NCBI GenBank assembly: GCA_029269125.1
Contig: JARHXX010000017.1
Coordinates: 1-64,000, forward strand
DNA from: Kiritimatiellaeota bacterium B1221
GTDB lineage: Bacteria > Verrucomicrobiota > Kiritimatiellia > SS1-B-03-39 > UBA6053
DNA: 64,000 bases
Reading direction: 5' to 3'
Shown: piece by piece, positions 33,702 to 42,630 of the stretch
Layout of the letters: every line of letters starts with the position of its first letter
How positions within the stretch are numbered: position 1 is the first letter of the stretch
Notes under the pieces: generated by a model
The model's input: the letters and a program-made list of their open reading frames with translations, nothing else
Told to the model about the DNA's origin: nothing
The model's database searches: none
Program-made: the position numbers and the translations under genes

Positions 33702-34501
33702 CGCGTGCCCGCGAGGTCCGGCAATACCTTTCTGATATTGGTTTTTCCCCCAGCAAAAGTATGGGGCAGAATTTTTTAGTGGATGGAAATATGCGGGATC
33801 TTATTCTGGATGCCTCCGGGGTGGGGGCGGAGGACCGGGTGGTGGAAGTGGGTCCCGGACTCGGGGTGATGACGGAAGGATTGATGGCCCGTGCCAAAGA
33901 GGTGACGGCAATTGAGTTGGACCACCGCCTGGCGGAGCATCTGCAAACCCGTTTTGCCGGGGTGGAAAATTTAACTTTGGTCAATCAGGATGCCACCAAA
34001 ACCGAGTGGGCGCCTTTGTTGCGTCCGGATCCGGTGCGGGTCATTTCGAATTTGCCTTATTCGGTGGGCAGCCGGATTTTGTACGATCTGGCGGATCCGC
34101 AGTTGGCGCCGGTTTCGATTACGGTGATGCTGCAGAGTGATGTGGCGGACCGGATGTTGGCGGCGCCGTCGACCGAGATGTACGGACTGTTGACGGTGCG
34201 GATGCGTTGGGCTTTTGAAATTTCGCGGGTGCGCAATGTGCCGGGAAACTGTTTTTTGCCTCCGCCGCGGGTGGGCAGTTCGGTGGTGCATTTGGAGCGT
34301 CGGGCCGAAGCGCCGGCTGAAGTAAAAGATTTCGCAACTTTAGAAAAGCTCACCCGTTTTGCGTTTACCAAACGCCGCAAGCAGTTGCGGAGTATATTAA
34401 AAAGTTTCGGGGCGGAAGTGAATGAGTGGCCGGTGGACCCGACGCGGCGTCCGGAGACCTTGACGTTGGAGGAGTGGGCGGCGCTGAGTAATCAGGTGTA
34501 A
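33677..34501 (+). CDS. rsmA: 16S rRNA dimethyladenosine transferase RsmA
   Basis: A 274-residue SAM-dependent methyltransferase that dimethylates two adjacent adenosines near the 3' end of 16S rRNA. SMGQNFLVDGNMRD, VVEVGPGLGVMT (SAM site) and SNLPYSVGS (motif IV) are complete. The start at 33677 is within the last 25 bases of pdxA, in keeping with a coupled surA-pdxA-rsmA operon. The C-terminal helical domain (FTKRRKQLRSILK) is intact. Confidence 0.93.
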   Translation: MEDIFPCLTRAREVRQYLSDIGFSPSKSMGQNFLVDGNMRDLILDASGVGAEDRVVEVGPGLGVMTEGLMARAKEVTAIELDHRLAEHLQTRFAGVENLTLVNQDATKTEWAPLLRPDPVRVISNLPYSVGSRILYDLADPQLAPVSITVMLQSDVADRMLAAPSTEMYGLLTVRMRWAFEISRVRNVPGNCFLPPPRVGSSVVHLERRAEAPAEVKDFATLEKLTRFAFTKRRKQLRSILKSFGAEVNEWPVDPTRRPETLTLEEWAALSNQV

Positions 34502-34584
34502 GCAGGGCCTCCGGTGAGCTGGGGGCAAGCGGGACCCGTCTGCTTTTGGAGCCCGGGGTTTTCAGCTGTGTTTTATTTATTTCT

Positions 34585-35412
34585 TCACTGATTCGCAAAG
34601 TCAGCGAGAAGTTTCGGGACTTTTTGGAGTTCGTGATTGAAACGTTTGTTGTCCTGATCGGTCCAGGCTTTTTCCGCGTGGTGGCGGAGAAGGTCCACCT
34701 CTTGTTCGAGTGCGCGCAGGGCTTGGTGGATTTGCCTTAAAGGCAGCTCTTGAAGCATTTCGTCCCGTTCATCCGGAAGCAGTCCGCCGACCAGCAGGTT
34801 GAGTTCCAAGGAAAAGTGGGCGCGGGTGTTGCGGGTTTCCACAATTTGGATGGTAAGGGCGAAGCTGTCGGTTCCGGTGAGGGGCTGATAGGCTTTCGGG
34901 ACCGGGAGGGGGCCGAGCGTGACTTGCCCTAAAATATTGAAGGCTTTGTCGTTTTTTCCGTAGGCTGAAAGCTGTTCGGTTTTGAGTTCTTTACCCCTGA
35001 AGATTTTCAGTTCAGAGACCGGGGTCCATTTGGGGTGTCCGAACGCGTCATAGCCGGCGAAAGCAGAGAGGGCGCTGGGGGGACGTTTCGGCTGTTTGTC
35101 GTAAAAATCGTAAACCGTGCCGTCCTGAAAAATCCCGAGCGGATTTAAATGGGCTTCGGCCTGGGCGATCACCTGGCTGCGCAGGTCGGGTTCAAATTGG
35201 AGCTCTCCGGACTCGGCGCAGCTGATGTGAAGCGAAAGGTTGAGGGGGAGGTCGATCTCTTCGGTATCGAGCAAAGGGAATTTTTCCTGCAGGGTATCCC
35301 GGATGAAACTCCGCAGGGCATCGGCGGCCGCCTGTTCGCGTCGTTGGCTTCGGGTGTTTTCTGGGGCATTAGGGTTCGACATGAGTGGGAAAAGGACTAA
35401 GCCAATTGCCAT
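34585..35412 (-). CDS. Hypothetical protein with N-terminal membrane segment
   Basis: A 275-residue protein not recognised. It begins with a short hydrophobic segment (IGLVLFPLM), then an acidic and helical body with a coiled-coil-like C-terminus (LRALEQEVDLLRHHAEKAW). It opens head to head with gph, and the start codons overlap: the frame extends further upstream to 35484 with a longer hydrophobic stretch, but that part is antisense to the conserved gph start. ATG 35412 or 35382 is likely. Confidence 0.6.
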   Translation of the reverse strand: MAIGLVLFPLMSNPNAPENTRSQRREQAAADALRSFIRDTLQEKFPLLDTEEIDLPLNLSLHISCAESGELQFEPDLRSQVIAQAEAHLNPLGIFQDGTVYDFYDKQPKRPPSALSAFAGYDAFGHPKWTPVSELKIFRGKELKTEQLSAYGKNDKAFNILGQVTLGPLPVPKAYQPLTGTDSFALTIQIVETRNTRAHFSLELNLLVGGLLPDERDEMLQELPLRQIHQALRALEQEVDLLRHHAEKAWTDQDNKRFNHELQKVPKLLADFANQ

Positions 35413-36082
35413 GATGAATAAAGGAAAAACGAAGGCCGCGCTGTTTGATTTAGATGGAACATTGGTTGATTCCTTGCAGGACATTGCAAATGCGATGAAT
35501 GAAGTGTTGGAAAAACGGCACTTTCCTCCGCATCCGGTGGAGGCTTATAATACTTTTGTGGGTGACGGGATGGAGGAACTGATCCGCCGGGTTTTGCCGC
35601 GGGACATAGAGGCTTGTTCACGGTTGGTTGAAGCGATGGTGCTGGAAATGAAAAAAGCATACGCGCGGCACTGGCGGGAGCATGCTTTTGCGTATGAGGG
35701 GATCCGTGAGATGTTGGCGGGGTTGCAGGCTGCCGGAATCCGGATGGGGATCTTGAGCAACAAGCCGGATGATTTTGTGCGTGAAATGGTGGACTTTGTT
35801 TTTCCGGAAGTGAAATTCCACACTGTGCGCGGGGTGATCGTAGGTGGACCGGTAAAGCCCTCGCCTGAGGGGGCGGTTGAGATTTTGAAAGGTTGGGGGC
35901 TTGAACCCGCGGAGGTTCTATATGTGGGGGACACCAATACGGATATGCAAACGGGAAAAAATACGGGGATGTTTACCATGGGAGTCACTTGGGGATTTCG
36001 GGACCGCAGGGAACTGGAAAGCAGTGGAGCGGATGCGGTGGTGGACAGGCCCGCAGAGATTGTGGACTGGTTATTGAACTAG
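35411..36082 (+). CDS. gph: Phosphoglycolate phosphatase-like HAD hydrolase
   Basis: A 223-residue HAD-superfamily phosphatase. AALFDLDGTLVDS is motif I with two catalytic Asp residues, ILSNKPDDF motif II, VGGPVKPSPEG the motif III Lys, and VLYVGDTNTDMQTG motif IV. Typical of Gph, which clears 2-phosphoglycolate, but related PPase activities are possible. It is divergent from the hypothetical gene at 34585. Confidence 0.87.
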   Translation: MMNKGKTKAALFDLDGTLVDSLQDIANAMNEVLEKRHFPPHPVEAYNTFVGDGMEELIRRVLPRDIEACSRLVEAMVLEMKKAYARHWREHAFAYEGIREMLAGLQAAGIRMGILSNKPDDFVREMVDFVFPEVKFHTVRGVIVGGPVKPSPEGAVEILKGWGLEPAEVLYVGDTNTDMQTGKNTGMFTMGVTWGFRDRRELESSGADAVVDRPAEIVDWLLN

Positions 36083-36217
36083 TTGAGCGCGGATGCGGTT
36101 ATGAGGTGTTGCCTGGAGTGTTTGCGCGAAAGGTTACGCCGAACTCGGGTTCTGGTTACCCGAGAGGCTAAAGCGCTCTCTTTGTGAAACCCCGTAAACG
36201 GGGGAACTCCGAACGGT
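36083..36217. repeat. Intergenic hairpins, ACTCCG family
   Basis: A GCCGAACTCGGGTTCTGGTT / ACCCGAG hairpin (36128-36163) and CCCCGTAAACGGGGGAACTC followed by CGAACGG (36190-36216) lie between the convergent gph and metzincin genes. The second unit repeats the pattern short hairpin plus GAACTC(C)G found at 30879 and 51084. Confidence 0.65.
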
Positions 36218-39200
36218 TTATTCTGCGGTTTGCAGCACGATTCGGCCAAAGCGGGGAGCGGTGGGGCTGATGGGAACGGTGTCCCGTACGGTAAAGGTGG
36301 TATCGGAATTTTCGAGGATGACGATTTCGCTACTGCCCGGCGTGGGGGAGGCGGGGGACCAGCTGTCCAAATCTCCACTGAACTGGGCGCTGTACCAGGG
36401 TGCTTCTGAATCGACAGGTTTGTTGAGGCTGATTTGCAGATACTGTTGTCCGCCGTCTTCGACGATGGTGACACCGCCACCGGCATCCACAGCGAAAAGG
36501 CTTTCGGCGTCCACGACATTCGGGTCTGTGCCCATGGCCAATTCCGCAAGGTTGCTGATGTCGTCGTTATCCGGATCGTCTTCGGGATCGGTGACGCCGG
36601 AAGTGATTTGGGCGGCGGTGAAGTTTTCTTTGACCCAAAGTTGATAGGGGCTTACGCCTCCGGCAATGCGGATGACAGGCCGGGTGGTGATGCTTTGATA
36701 ATGATAAAAATTGCCACCGACAAAAAGTTGTCCGGCAGCATCTTCGGTAATGGCATAAAGACTTCCTCCTGCACCGGTTGATTGCAGAAAGGTGCTGTCT
36801 GCAGATCCGGTTGGGGTTAGTCGCATGATCCGGTTTGAAGGGCTTGTATAACGACCGACCGGAATGATTCGTCCAAGGGGTTGGGAGAGACTATTGTGTA
36901 CAATGTTATTAAATGCCGGGGTAATGAAGTTGGGATCCCGGCTTCCGTCATTTTCAATTTTTGTAAAATAAGTAACGGCATCCCCATCATATTCTGAAAA
37001 GTTTCCTCCAACCAGTATCGAACCATCATTTTGGGGGTGGAGGGTGTACACACGCCCCACGTAATCGATGCCGTTAATGGTGATGATGGTGCCGTTACCC
37101 TGGTCGAACGTTGTATCCAGAGTACCATTACTGAAGAGGCGCGCGATTCCCTTTCGGGAACTGATACTAAAGGAGCCTCCCACCCAAATTTTTCCATCTG
37201 GTCTAACGGCGATGTCACGAACTTCGGTTTGAAACCCATTGGTGAAAGGAGGGGTTAAGGGGGAGGCCGTATTTCGTGCCCCGGTTGAATTCAGGCGCAC
37301 CAAACTATCAATGGCGGTTCCGTTGTAACTGCTGAATTCTCCACCCACCAAAATTCCGCCATCACTTTCGAGGGCGATGGTGTACACGGGTCCATTTGCA
37401 CCTGTTCCGGAATGGGCAGCAAAACTGCTGTCCACCGTTCCATTGGCGAGCAGGCGGATGATTCCTCCACAGGAGGTTCCATTGTAGGAGCTGAAGTCTC
37501 CTCCCACCAGAAGTTTGCCGTCATCCTGACGGACAATCGTATTGACGACATCATTAAATCCGCTGCCGGTGGTGAAGCTGGTGTCGACGGTTCCATCAGC
37601 ATTTAAGCGGGCAATATGCCGGATGCTGTCATAATCTCCAATTCCGGCATAAATATCTCCGCCGACAATCACTTGTCCATTTTCTAATGGAACAATACTG
37701 TTAATGGTGCGGTTAAAGAAAGGGGGAGCGAAGGTGGTGTAGCGTTGACCGGGATCCAAAATCTGAATGCTCAGGGTATTTTTTTCCGCATCCAGCACGC
37801 CGCCCACCGGGTTGGATAATGTAAGGGTGAAATCTTCCGTGCCCTCATTGATGAGGTCGGGGCGAATGGGAATATAAATGATTTTGTCACTGCTGTCTCC
37901 GTCGGCCCAGGTGACGGTTCCCGATACGGAATAATAATCGCTGTTGGCGGTCGCGGTGCCGTCACTGGTGGTGTAATCGATAGAGAGTGCGCCGGCAGAC
38001 TTGAAGCTGCGTTGCAAAATAATTTGGGCGTTGCCAATTTGTTCGTCGACTTCCAGGAAGGTATCGCGCAGGGAAATGCGGGGATCAAATGTAACCTGTA
38101 CGTCGACCCACTGGTTCGGTTCACTGCCGCCCGTGGCCATGGTTTCGAAGGTGACTCCGGCATTGGAGTCATAGTAGCTGCCTCCCACCGGCAATCCGGC
38201 ATCCTTGCGGTCATCACTTTCGCTCGCTTGGGATTCCGGGGTCATATCAATGAGGGAGCTCTCACGGTTTTGGCCCATATTTTCGCCCACCACATAAGCG
38301 GCATTGGATAAATTATAACTGCTGCTGGTGTAGAGTTGGCGGTAGCCCACCCAGTAATTGATTTCTCCTGCCATGGGCACTTTCAGCGCGAGGGTTGAAT
38401 TGGAGCGGGCGTTGTAGGAGTCAAAACGATAAATTCTCCAGGTGCCGTCAGCGGTGGCTTCGGCAATTTTATTATCCGGAATCCATTGGAGTTGGTTTTT
38501 GGCGAGGGGATTAAAATGCGCTTCGGGTTCATCTCCATTTCCCATGGTATCAAAGATATCCCCGTATTCCAAATTTCCTGTAACCTGATAGGTCCCTGCC
38601 AACTGTTGTTCCGGATGATGATAATTGGCGTGGTACAGGCCGTAGTTATGTCCGAATTCATGTAAAATGATTCCCACGTTATCATAGCCGTTGATCCATT
38701 GGGAGGCGGTGCCTGAGGTTGCGCCAATATTTGCGAGACCGCCATAGGTGATTTGAGAGCCGGCCAGGTGGGTCAGTGTGGGGAAATATACGGCGATCAC
38801 ATCGTAGTTTGCCAAAGTGTAGTCGGCGGAAGCCAAAGCGCGGGCGTCGGTTTGAATCCCTTCATTGTCACCGGCGGTTGCATAATCCGAAGCGGTGGAG
38901 GGCATGCGGTAAAAGTTGTTGCTGACGGTGAAGGTAATTCCTGCTTCCCCATAACTGTACTCATCAATATGTCCTTCCACAGAGGCTAAAGTCGTTTCCA
39001 GATCTGCTTGGGTTATGGGTTCTCCCGGGAGATCAGAAAAATCCACCCGAATATACAATACATCGATCTGATCTTCCTGATAAGGGGTGGCCTGAGGGTC
39101 TTCGGTCCAAAGGTCGCCTCCCTGATTTCCGGAAAGCCAGCGGGTAAAAGAAGGTTCCTGTTCGGTGAGGCGTTGCTCCACTTCCTGATACATATCGGGT

Positions 39201-39934
39201 GAGGACAGGGCCACGACTTTTCCACCGATGAGGCTGAAGTTTTCGGCATGCGCGTCTCCGCTGAAAGGGTCCCTGCCATCCGGGTTCGCCTCGGGATACA
39301 AACTTTTTGCCGCGGCGACTTCAGATGGATCGAGCGGACGCACGGTTTCCGGAGATATAATCAATTGATTTTCCAGTGCCACTCCGTTTACGGCCTGTTG
39401 GGCAGAGGGGGCAAATTGCTTTCCATTCAGCGGGATGACTTTCAGGGTTTCATCCGCAGTTTGAAAGGTGTTTTGGTGGTTGCAAACGAGTTGTCCGGAT
39501 GCGGTTTTGGAAGTGGCCCATTGTACATTGATGTTTCCGATGGCGCTGAAGGGGCGGGCGACAAAAGGCTGCAGTTCGGAAGGTAAAGCGGCGTAGTCCT
39601 TTAAGGAGAGGGTGGCGTCCAAGAAACTTTGGGGGTCTTTCCGCATCTGGTCCAATTGATGTGCCCGGTGGTTTTTGAGTGCGGAAAGAATTTGTTCCCG
39701 TTCTGCCGGAGGGGTGGCGGGGGATTCCCAGTGTTTTGCCCATTCCAAAATCTCTGTTCCGGATGCGGGCAAAGGGGACCGAACATTTGATATTCCGGGC
39801 TGAAGAGATTTTTCTTCTTCAACGGTCTTTGAGGCAGGCGGGACTTCAGAGTTTTGCCGGGTCAAAAGTACCAGGCCGAAGCATCCGAAAATGAGTAGGG
39901 ATAGGAATTTCTTCATACGCTTTATTTTCAGCAT
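36218..39934 (-). CDS. Secreted metzincin with Calx-beta and delta-60 repeats
   Basis: A 1238-residue exported metalloprotease-like protein. After a signal peptide (about 7-25) and propeptide-like region, the catalytic domain has HEFGHNYGLYH near residue 425, a full HExxHxxGxxH metzincin zinc site, followed by the Met-turn FDTMGN. A Calx-beta domain comes next (about 615-730), then seven delta-60 repeats (about 740-1120; each VGGDFSSYNGT plus NADGTVDTSF). The C-terminus has a calcium-loop-like DPEDDPDNDDISN segment of the kind in Por- or PEP-linked secreted proteins. Start alternatives are 39934 (GGA upstream) and 39916. Confidence 0.85.
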   Translation of the reverse strand: MLKIKRMKKFLSLLIFGCFGLVLLTRQNSEVPPASKTVEEEKSLQPGISNVRSPLPASGTEILEWAKHWESPATPPAEREQILSALKNHRAHQLDQMRKDPQSFLDATLSLKDYAALPSELQPFVARPFSAIGNINVQWATSKTASGQLVCNHQNTFQTADETLKVIPLNGKQFAPSAQQAVNGVALENQLIISPETVRPLDPSEVAAAKSLYPEANPDGRDPFSGDAHAENFSLIGGKVVALSSPDMYQEVEQRLTEQEPSFTRWLSGNQGGDLWTEDPQATPYQEDQIDVLYIRVDFSDLPGEPITQADLETTLASVEGHIDEYSYGEAGITFTVSNNFYRMPSTASDYATAGDNEGIQTDARALASADYTLANYDVIAVYFPTLTHLAGSQITYGGLANIGATSGTASQWINGYDNVGIILHEFGHNYGLYHANYHHPEQQLAGTYQVTGNLEYGDIFDTMGNGDEPEAHFNPLAKNQLQWIPDNKIAEATADGTWRIYRFDSYNARSNSTLALKVPMAGEINYWVGYRQLYTSSSYNLSNAAYVVGENMGQNRESSLIDMTPESQASESDDRKDAGLPVGGSYYDSNAGVTFETMATGGSEPNQWVDVQVTFDPRISLRDTFLEVDEQIGNAQIILQRSFKSAGALSIDYTTSDGTATANSDYYSVSGTVTWADGDSSDKIIYIPIRPDLINEGTEDFTLTLSNPVGGVLDAEKNTLSIQILDPGQRYTTFAPPFFNRTINSIVPLENGQVIVGGDIYAGIGDYDSIRHIARLNADGTVDTSFTTGSGFNDVVNTIVRQDDGKLLVGGDFSSYNGTSCGGIIRLLANGTVDSSFAAHSGTGANGPVYTIALESDGGILVGGEFSSYNGTAIDSLVRLNSTGARNTASPLTPPFTNGFQTEVRDIAVRPDGKIWVGGSFSISSRKGIARLFSNGTLDTTFDQGNGTIITINGIDYVGRVYTLHPQNDGSILVGGNFSEYDGDAVTYFTKIENDGSRDPNFITPAFNNIVHNSLSQPLGRIIPVGRYTSPSNRIMRLTPTGSADSTFLQSTGAGGSLYAITEDAAGQLFVGGNFYHYQSITTRPVIRIAGGVSPYQLWVKENFTAAQITSGVTDPEDDPDNDDISNLAELAMGTDPNVVDAESLFAVDAGGGVTIVEDGGQQYLQISLNKPVDSEAPWYSAQFSGDLDSWSPASPTPGSSEIVILENSDTTFTVRDTVPISPTAPRFGRIVLQTAE

Positions 39935-40058
39935 ACCTCGTTCCAATAGTATGTGAAAGGTGAAAAATGTTTAATAAAGACGTTTGTTACATTTCGTATG
40001 CGATTCAGTTTTGCTTTGCGATTGAGTAAATTGAGCAGAGGATTAGGAGAAACGTATT

Positions 40059-40712
40059 ATGTTTACCGGAATCATACAAAAGATAGGTGTTGTCGCAGAA
40101 TTGCAGGAACGAGAAGGCGGAAAGCGTCTATGGTTAAAAACCAGTGCGTGGGAGCGGGATTATGAGAGCGGCGAGAGTATCGCGGTAAATGGGGTGTGTT
40201 TAACTTTGGCTGACCGGCGGGCGGATGAATTGGGATTTGATGTGCTGGAGGAAACACTGCGTAAAACAAACCTGGGGGGACTGAGCACAGGATCACGTGT
40301 GAATTTGGAACGGGCCTTGCGTTATGGGGATGCGCTGGGCGGACATTTGGTTTCCGGACATGTGGATGCACGGGGAAGGGTCCGGTCGATTCAGGCGGTC
40401 GGCCCGGATCGGCGGGTGGAAATAACCGCCCCGGCGGATGTGTTGCCCCATTTGATTCCCCAGGGGTCCATTGCCTGTGACGGGATCAGTCTCACGGTTG
40501 CGGAATTGTTTGAAGATGCTTTTGCGGTTCATCTGATTCCGACCACTCTTACCGATACCTGTTGGGGGGGGATGAAAGAGGGGGATGCCATCAATCTGGA
40601 AGGGGACCTGGTTTGCAAAATTGTGAGGCGGGAGGCGGCGCAGGGGCGGCTGGCCAAAGATTGGAGCTGGGAGAAATTTCAGGAGGGCGTTCAGCCCACG
40701 ACGAATGAATGA
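40059..40712 (+). CDS. ribE: Riboflavin synthase alpha subunit
   Basis: A 217-residue enzyme that makes riboflavin from two 6,7-dimethyl-8-ribityllumazine molecules. MFTGIIQKIG opens the first lumazine-binding repeat and AVNGVCLTL / ACDGISLTV are the matching motifs of the two repeats; VSGHVDARG and CWGG are conserved. TAGGAG stands 8 bases before the ATG. It is alone, with the rest of the rib pathway outside this window. Confidence 0.95.
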   Translation: MFTGIIQKIGVVAELQEREGGKRLWLKTSAWERDYESGESIAVNGVCLTLADRRADELGFDVLEETLRKTNLGGLSTGSRVNLERALRYGDALGGHLVSGHVDARGRVRSIQAVGPDRRVEITAPADVLPHLIPQGSIACDGISLTVAELFEDAFAVHLIPTTLTDTCWGGMKEGDAINLEGDLVCKIVRREAAQGRLAKDWSWEKFQEGVQPTTNE

Positions 40713-40742
40713 TAGGGTGCTTACTTTCGGTGATCTCGCTGC

Positions 40743-40985
40743 ATGAAAAAAGAAAATTCTGCATCAACGATCCTTATCTGCATCATCAGCATTTTCCTGC
40801 TGTATGTTTTAAGTTATATGGGTATCCGCATTCGAAATAGAGCTTATGGAAGTAGTAGCCACGCCCCGCAAAATTTTATACTTATATCCAATAAATATAC
40901 GTATAACCTCTATTACCCATTACTCAAATTAGACAAAGCAATTACGGGTTCGAATTTTTTATATGTGCCTTTTAAATCTTCATAA
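40743..40985 (+). CDS. Small membrane-anchored orphan protein
   Basis: An 80-residue protein with one N-terminal hydrophobic helix (STILICIISIFLLYVLSYM) and a Tyr-rich tail. It is AT-rich against its neighbours and is not recognised. No good ribosome-binding site is visible. It follows ribE by 30 bases and ends just before a hairpin cluster, and could be a recently acquired or non-conserved gene. Confidence 0.45.
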   Translation: MKKENSASTILICIISIFLLYVLSYMGIRIRNRAYGSSSHAPQNFILISNKYTYNLYYPLLKLDKAITGSNFLYVPFKSS

Positions 40986-40996
40986 AGTGAGGAATA

Positions 40997-41132
40997 GCGG
41001 GCCGAAGGTTTACTCGAATATGATGGAGTTGGATTTGAGCAAACCTTCGGCCCGCCTTGATGGGGTGACACCAAATTTCCCAGCCCACGCAAGCGTGGAC
41101 TGGGCTAAAATTTTATCCTGCCTTCAGCAGGA
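40997..41132. repeat. Three intergenic hairpins
   Basis: A perfect 15-bp inverted repeat GCGGGCCGAAGGTTT (40997-41011) / AAACCTTCGGCCCGC (41041-41055) is followed by AGCCCACGCAAGCGTGGACT-type hairpin (41082-41106, then TAAAATTTTA) and TCCTGC CTTC GCAGGA (41116-41132). These are REP-like elements. The 220 bases hold no gene. Confidence 0.7.
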
Positions 41133-41205
41133 GTATATGGAATGAACATCAATGATTTCTGAATAAATCAACAGACCGAAACTGGGGGATTCTGAACGAT
41201 GGGTC

Positions 41206-42630
41206 TTATTTCTTTCGATAGAGATGCCACGGCCCCAGTACGCGGTGCAGAACGTAATGCTGATGGATCAGGTGCTGGGTTTCTGGCGTGAAGGTGGGGT
41301 CGGCGGCATCTTCTGCCGCCCCTTTAAGAAGGACCGCGGAAAAGGGCGTGTTTGTGATGGCCTGATGCAGTGTGTTTGCTGACCATTTATTTGCCTCCAC
41401 CAAATGTTCGAACTGGAAGGGCTGATAAGCGGGTGGCAAATGGAGAGGGAGGAGAAAGCCGAAGTCTGCCGACAAAACCGGGGCGGGAAAAGTGCTTAAT
41501 TCGGCGGAGATCTGTTTGCCGATTTCGACATCGTTTTCGGTGGGAGTCAGAAACGTATTTTGACCGGCAGGTATTTCCTGTCCGTAGGTTCGGGTAAATA
41601 CCGGCGCGGGGGCCACCGGAAAAAACAATCCAAGTTGAAGAAGCAGAAAGAGCCAGAGTGCGCGGGGGAACTTTTCTTTAAAGACGGGAAAGGCGCAGGC
41701 GGATAAGATGCAGGCTGCGGCCCAAAGCTCCATGAGATAGTTTTCTTGCGATCCGGTAATCCCGGCGGTGAAGAGGAAAGGGAAAAGAAGAAGAGGGGCA
41801 TATACTTTTAGGGGACCTTCTGCTTGCCGGTAAGAAAAAAACCCAAGGACGAGGAGGGGTGCATGTTGACCGCCGAAGCGGGAAAACCAGCTAAACAGAG
41901 ACGACAGATCCAGGGGTAATGCCTGGAGACTGAAAAGGTGTTGCATCCAGTGATTGCCGGAGGAAAGAGACATCCACGCCAGAAGCATCAGCATGGGAGA
42001 TAAGCCGCAGACCGCGGTGCGGGAAATCTTTTTGAAGTCCTGACTGGGTAACACCGTAATGGCCACGGTGAAGGCGGCGGAAACAAAACTGGGTTTGGTG
42101 CAAATGGCAAGGGCGGCTAAAAAGGCGGCGGATTTTAATTTTTGTTTGTCGAGTGCGTTCAGAGCCTGGAGGGAAAATCCGAGTGCTAAACCGTCCACCC
42201 GCATCATGGGAGTGAAGCGGAGGATCATGGGGGAGAGTGTAAAGAGCAGGCAGGCGAGAAAGGCTGTGCCTAAAGTGGTGCGTCTACGGATCAGGGCGAA
42301 CATGGCGCTTAGGCTGAGGAAGAGTCCGAACAACGACAAATGACGTCCGGCTGAAAAAGCATGCGCGTCCGCCCCCGCCATTTCCAGAGCGGAACTGAGC
42401 AGGGGGAAAAGCGGGGGATAGGGGTTGTGAAGTTGCGGGAGTGAATCCTGATGTATTTGCGGATAAAGGAATTCTCCCTGACTGGCCCGCTGGCTCCATA
42501 ATAGATTCACCCCTTCTCCGTATTCTATCGGGTAGGGGTGATGGCGCACTGCGTTAAAATGCTGAAGTGCCTGCAGGGAGAGCCAAAGGGCGAGTCCCCA
42601 AAAGATCAACTTCGGATAACCGGATTTCAT
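41206..42630 (-). CDS. Polytopic GT39/ArnT-like membrane protein
   Basis: A 474-residue integral membrane protein with about ten hydrophobic helices. YPIEYGEGVNLLWSQRASQG in the first periplasmic loop has the acidic residues expected of a GT-C lipid-linked-sugar transferase, and a soluble C-terminal domain ends it. It would move a sugar from a polyprenyl phosphate donor to a surface acceptor. The start codon overlaps the preceding gene's stop (ATGA). It pairs with a second GT39-like gene, so they likely work together. Confidence 0.72.
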   Translation of the reverse strand: MKSGYPKLIFWGLALWLSLQALQHFNAVRHHPYPIEYGEGVNLLWSQRASQGEFLYPQIHQDSLPQLHNPYPPLFPLLSSALEMAGADAHAFSAGRHLSLFGLFLSLSAMFALIRRRTTLGTAFLACLLFTLSPMILRFTPMMRVDGLALGFSLQALNALDKQKLKSAAFLAALAICTKPSFVSAAFTVAITVLPSQDFKKISRTAVCGLSPMLMLLAWMSLSSGNHWMQHLFSLQALPLDLSSLFSWFSRFGGQHAPLLVLGFFSYRQAEGPLKVYAPLLLFPFLFTAGITGSQENYLMELWAAACILSACAFPVFKEKFPRALWLFLLLQLGLFFPVAPAPVFTRTYGQEIPAGQNTFLTPTENDVEIGKQISAELSTFPAPVLSADFGFLLPLHLPPAYQPFQFEHLVEANKWSANTLHQAITNTPFSAVLLKGAAEDAADPTFTPETQHLIHQHYVLHRVLGPWHLYRKK

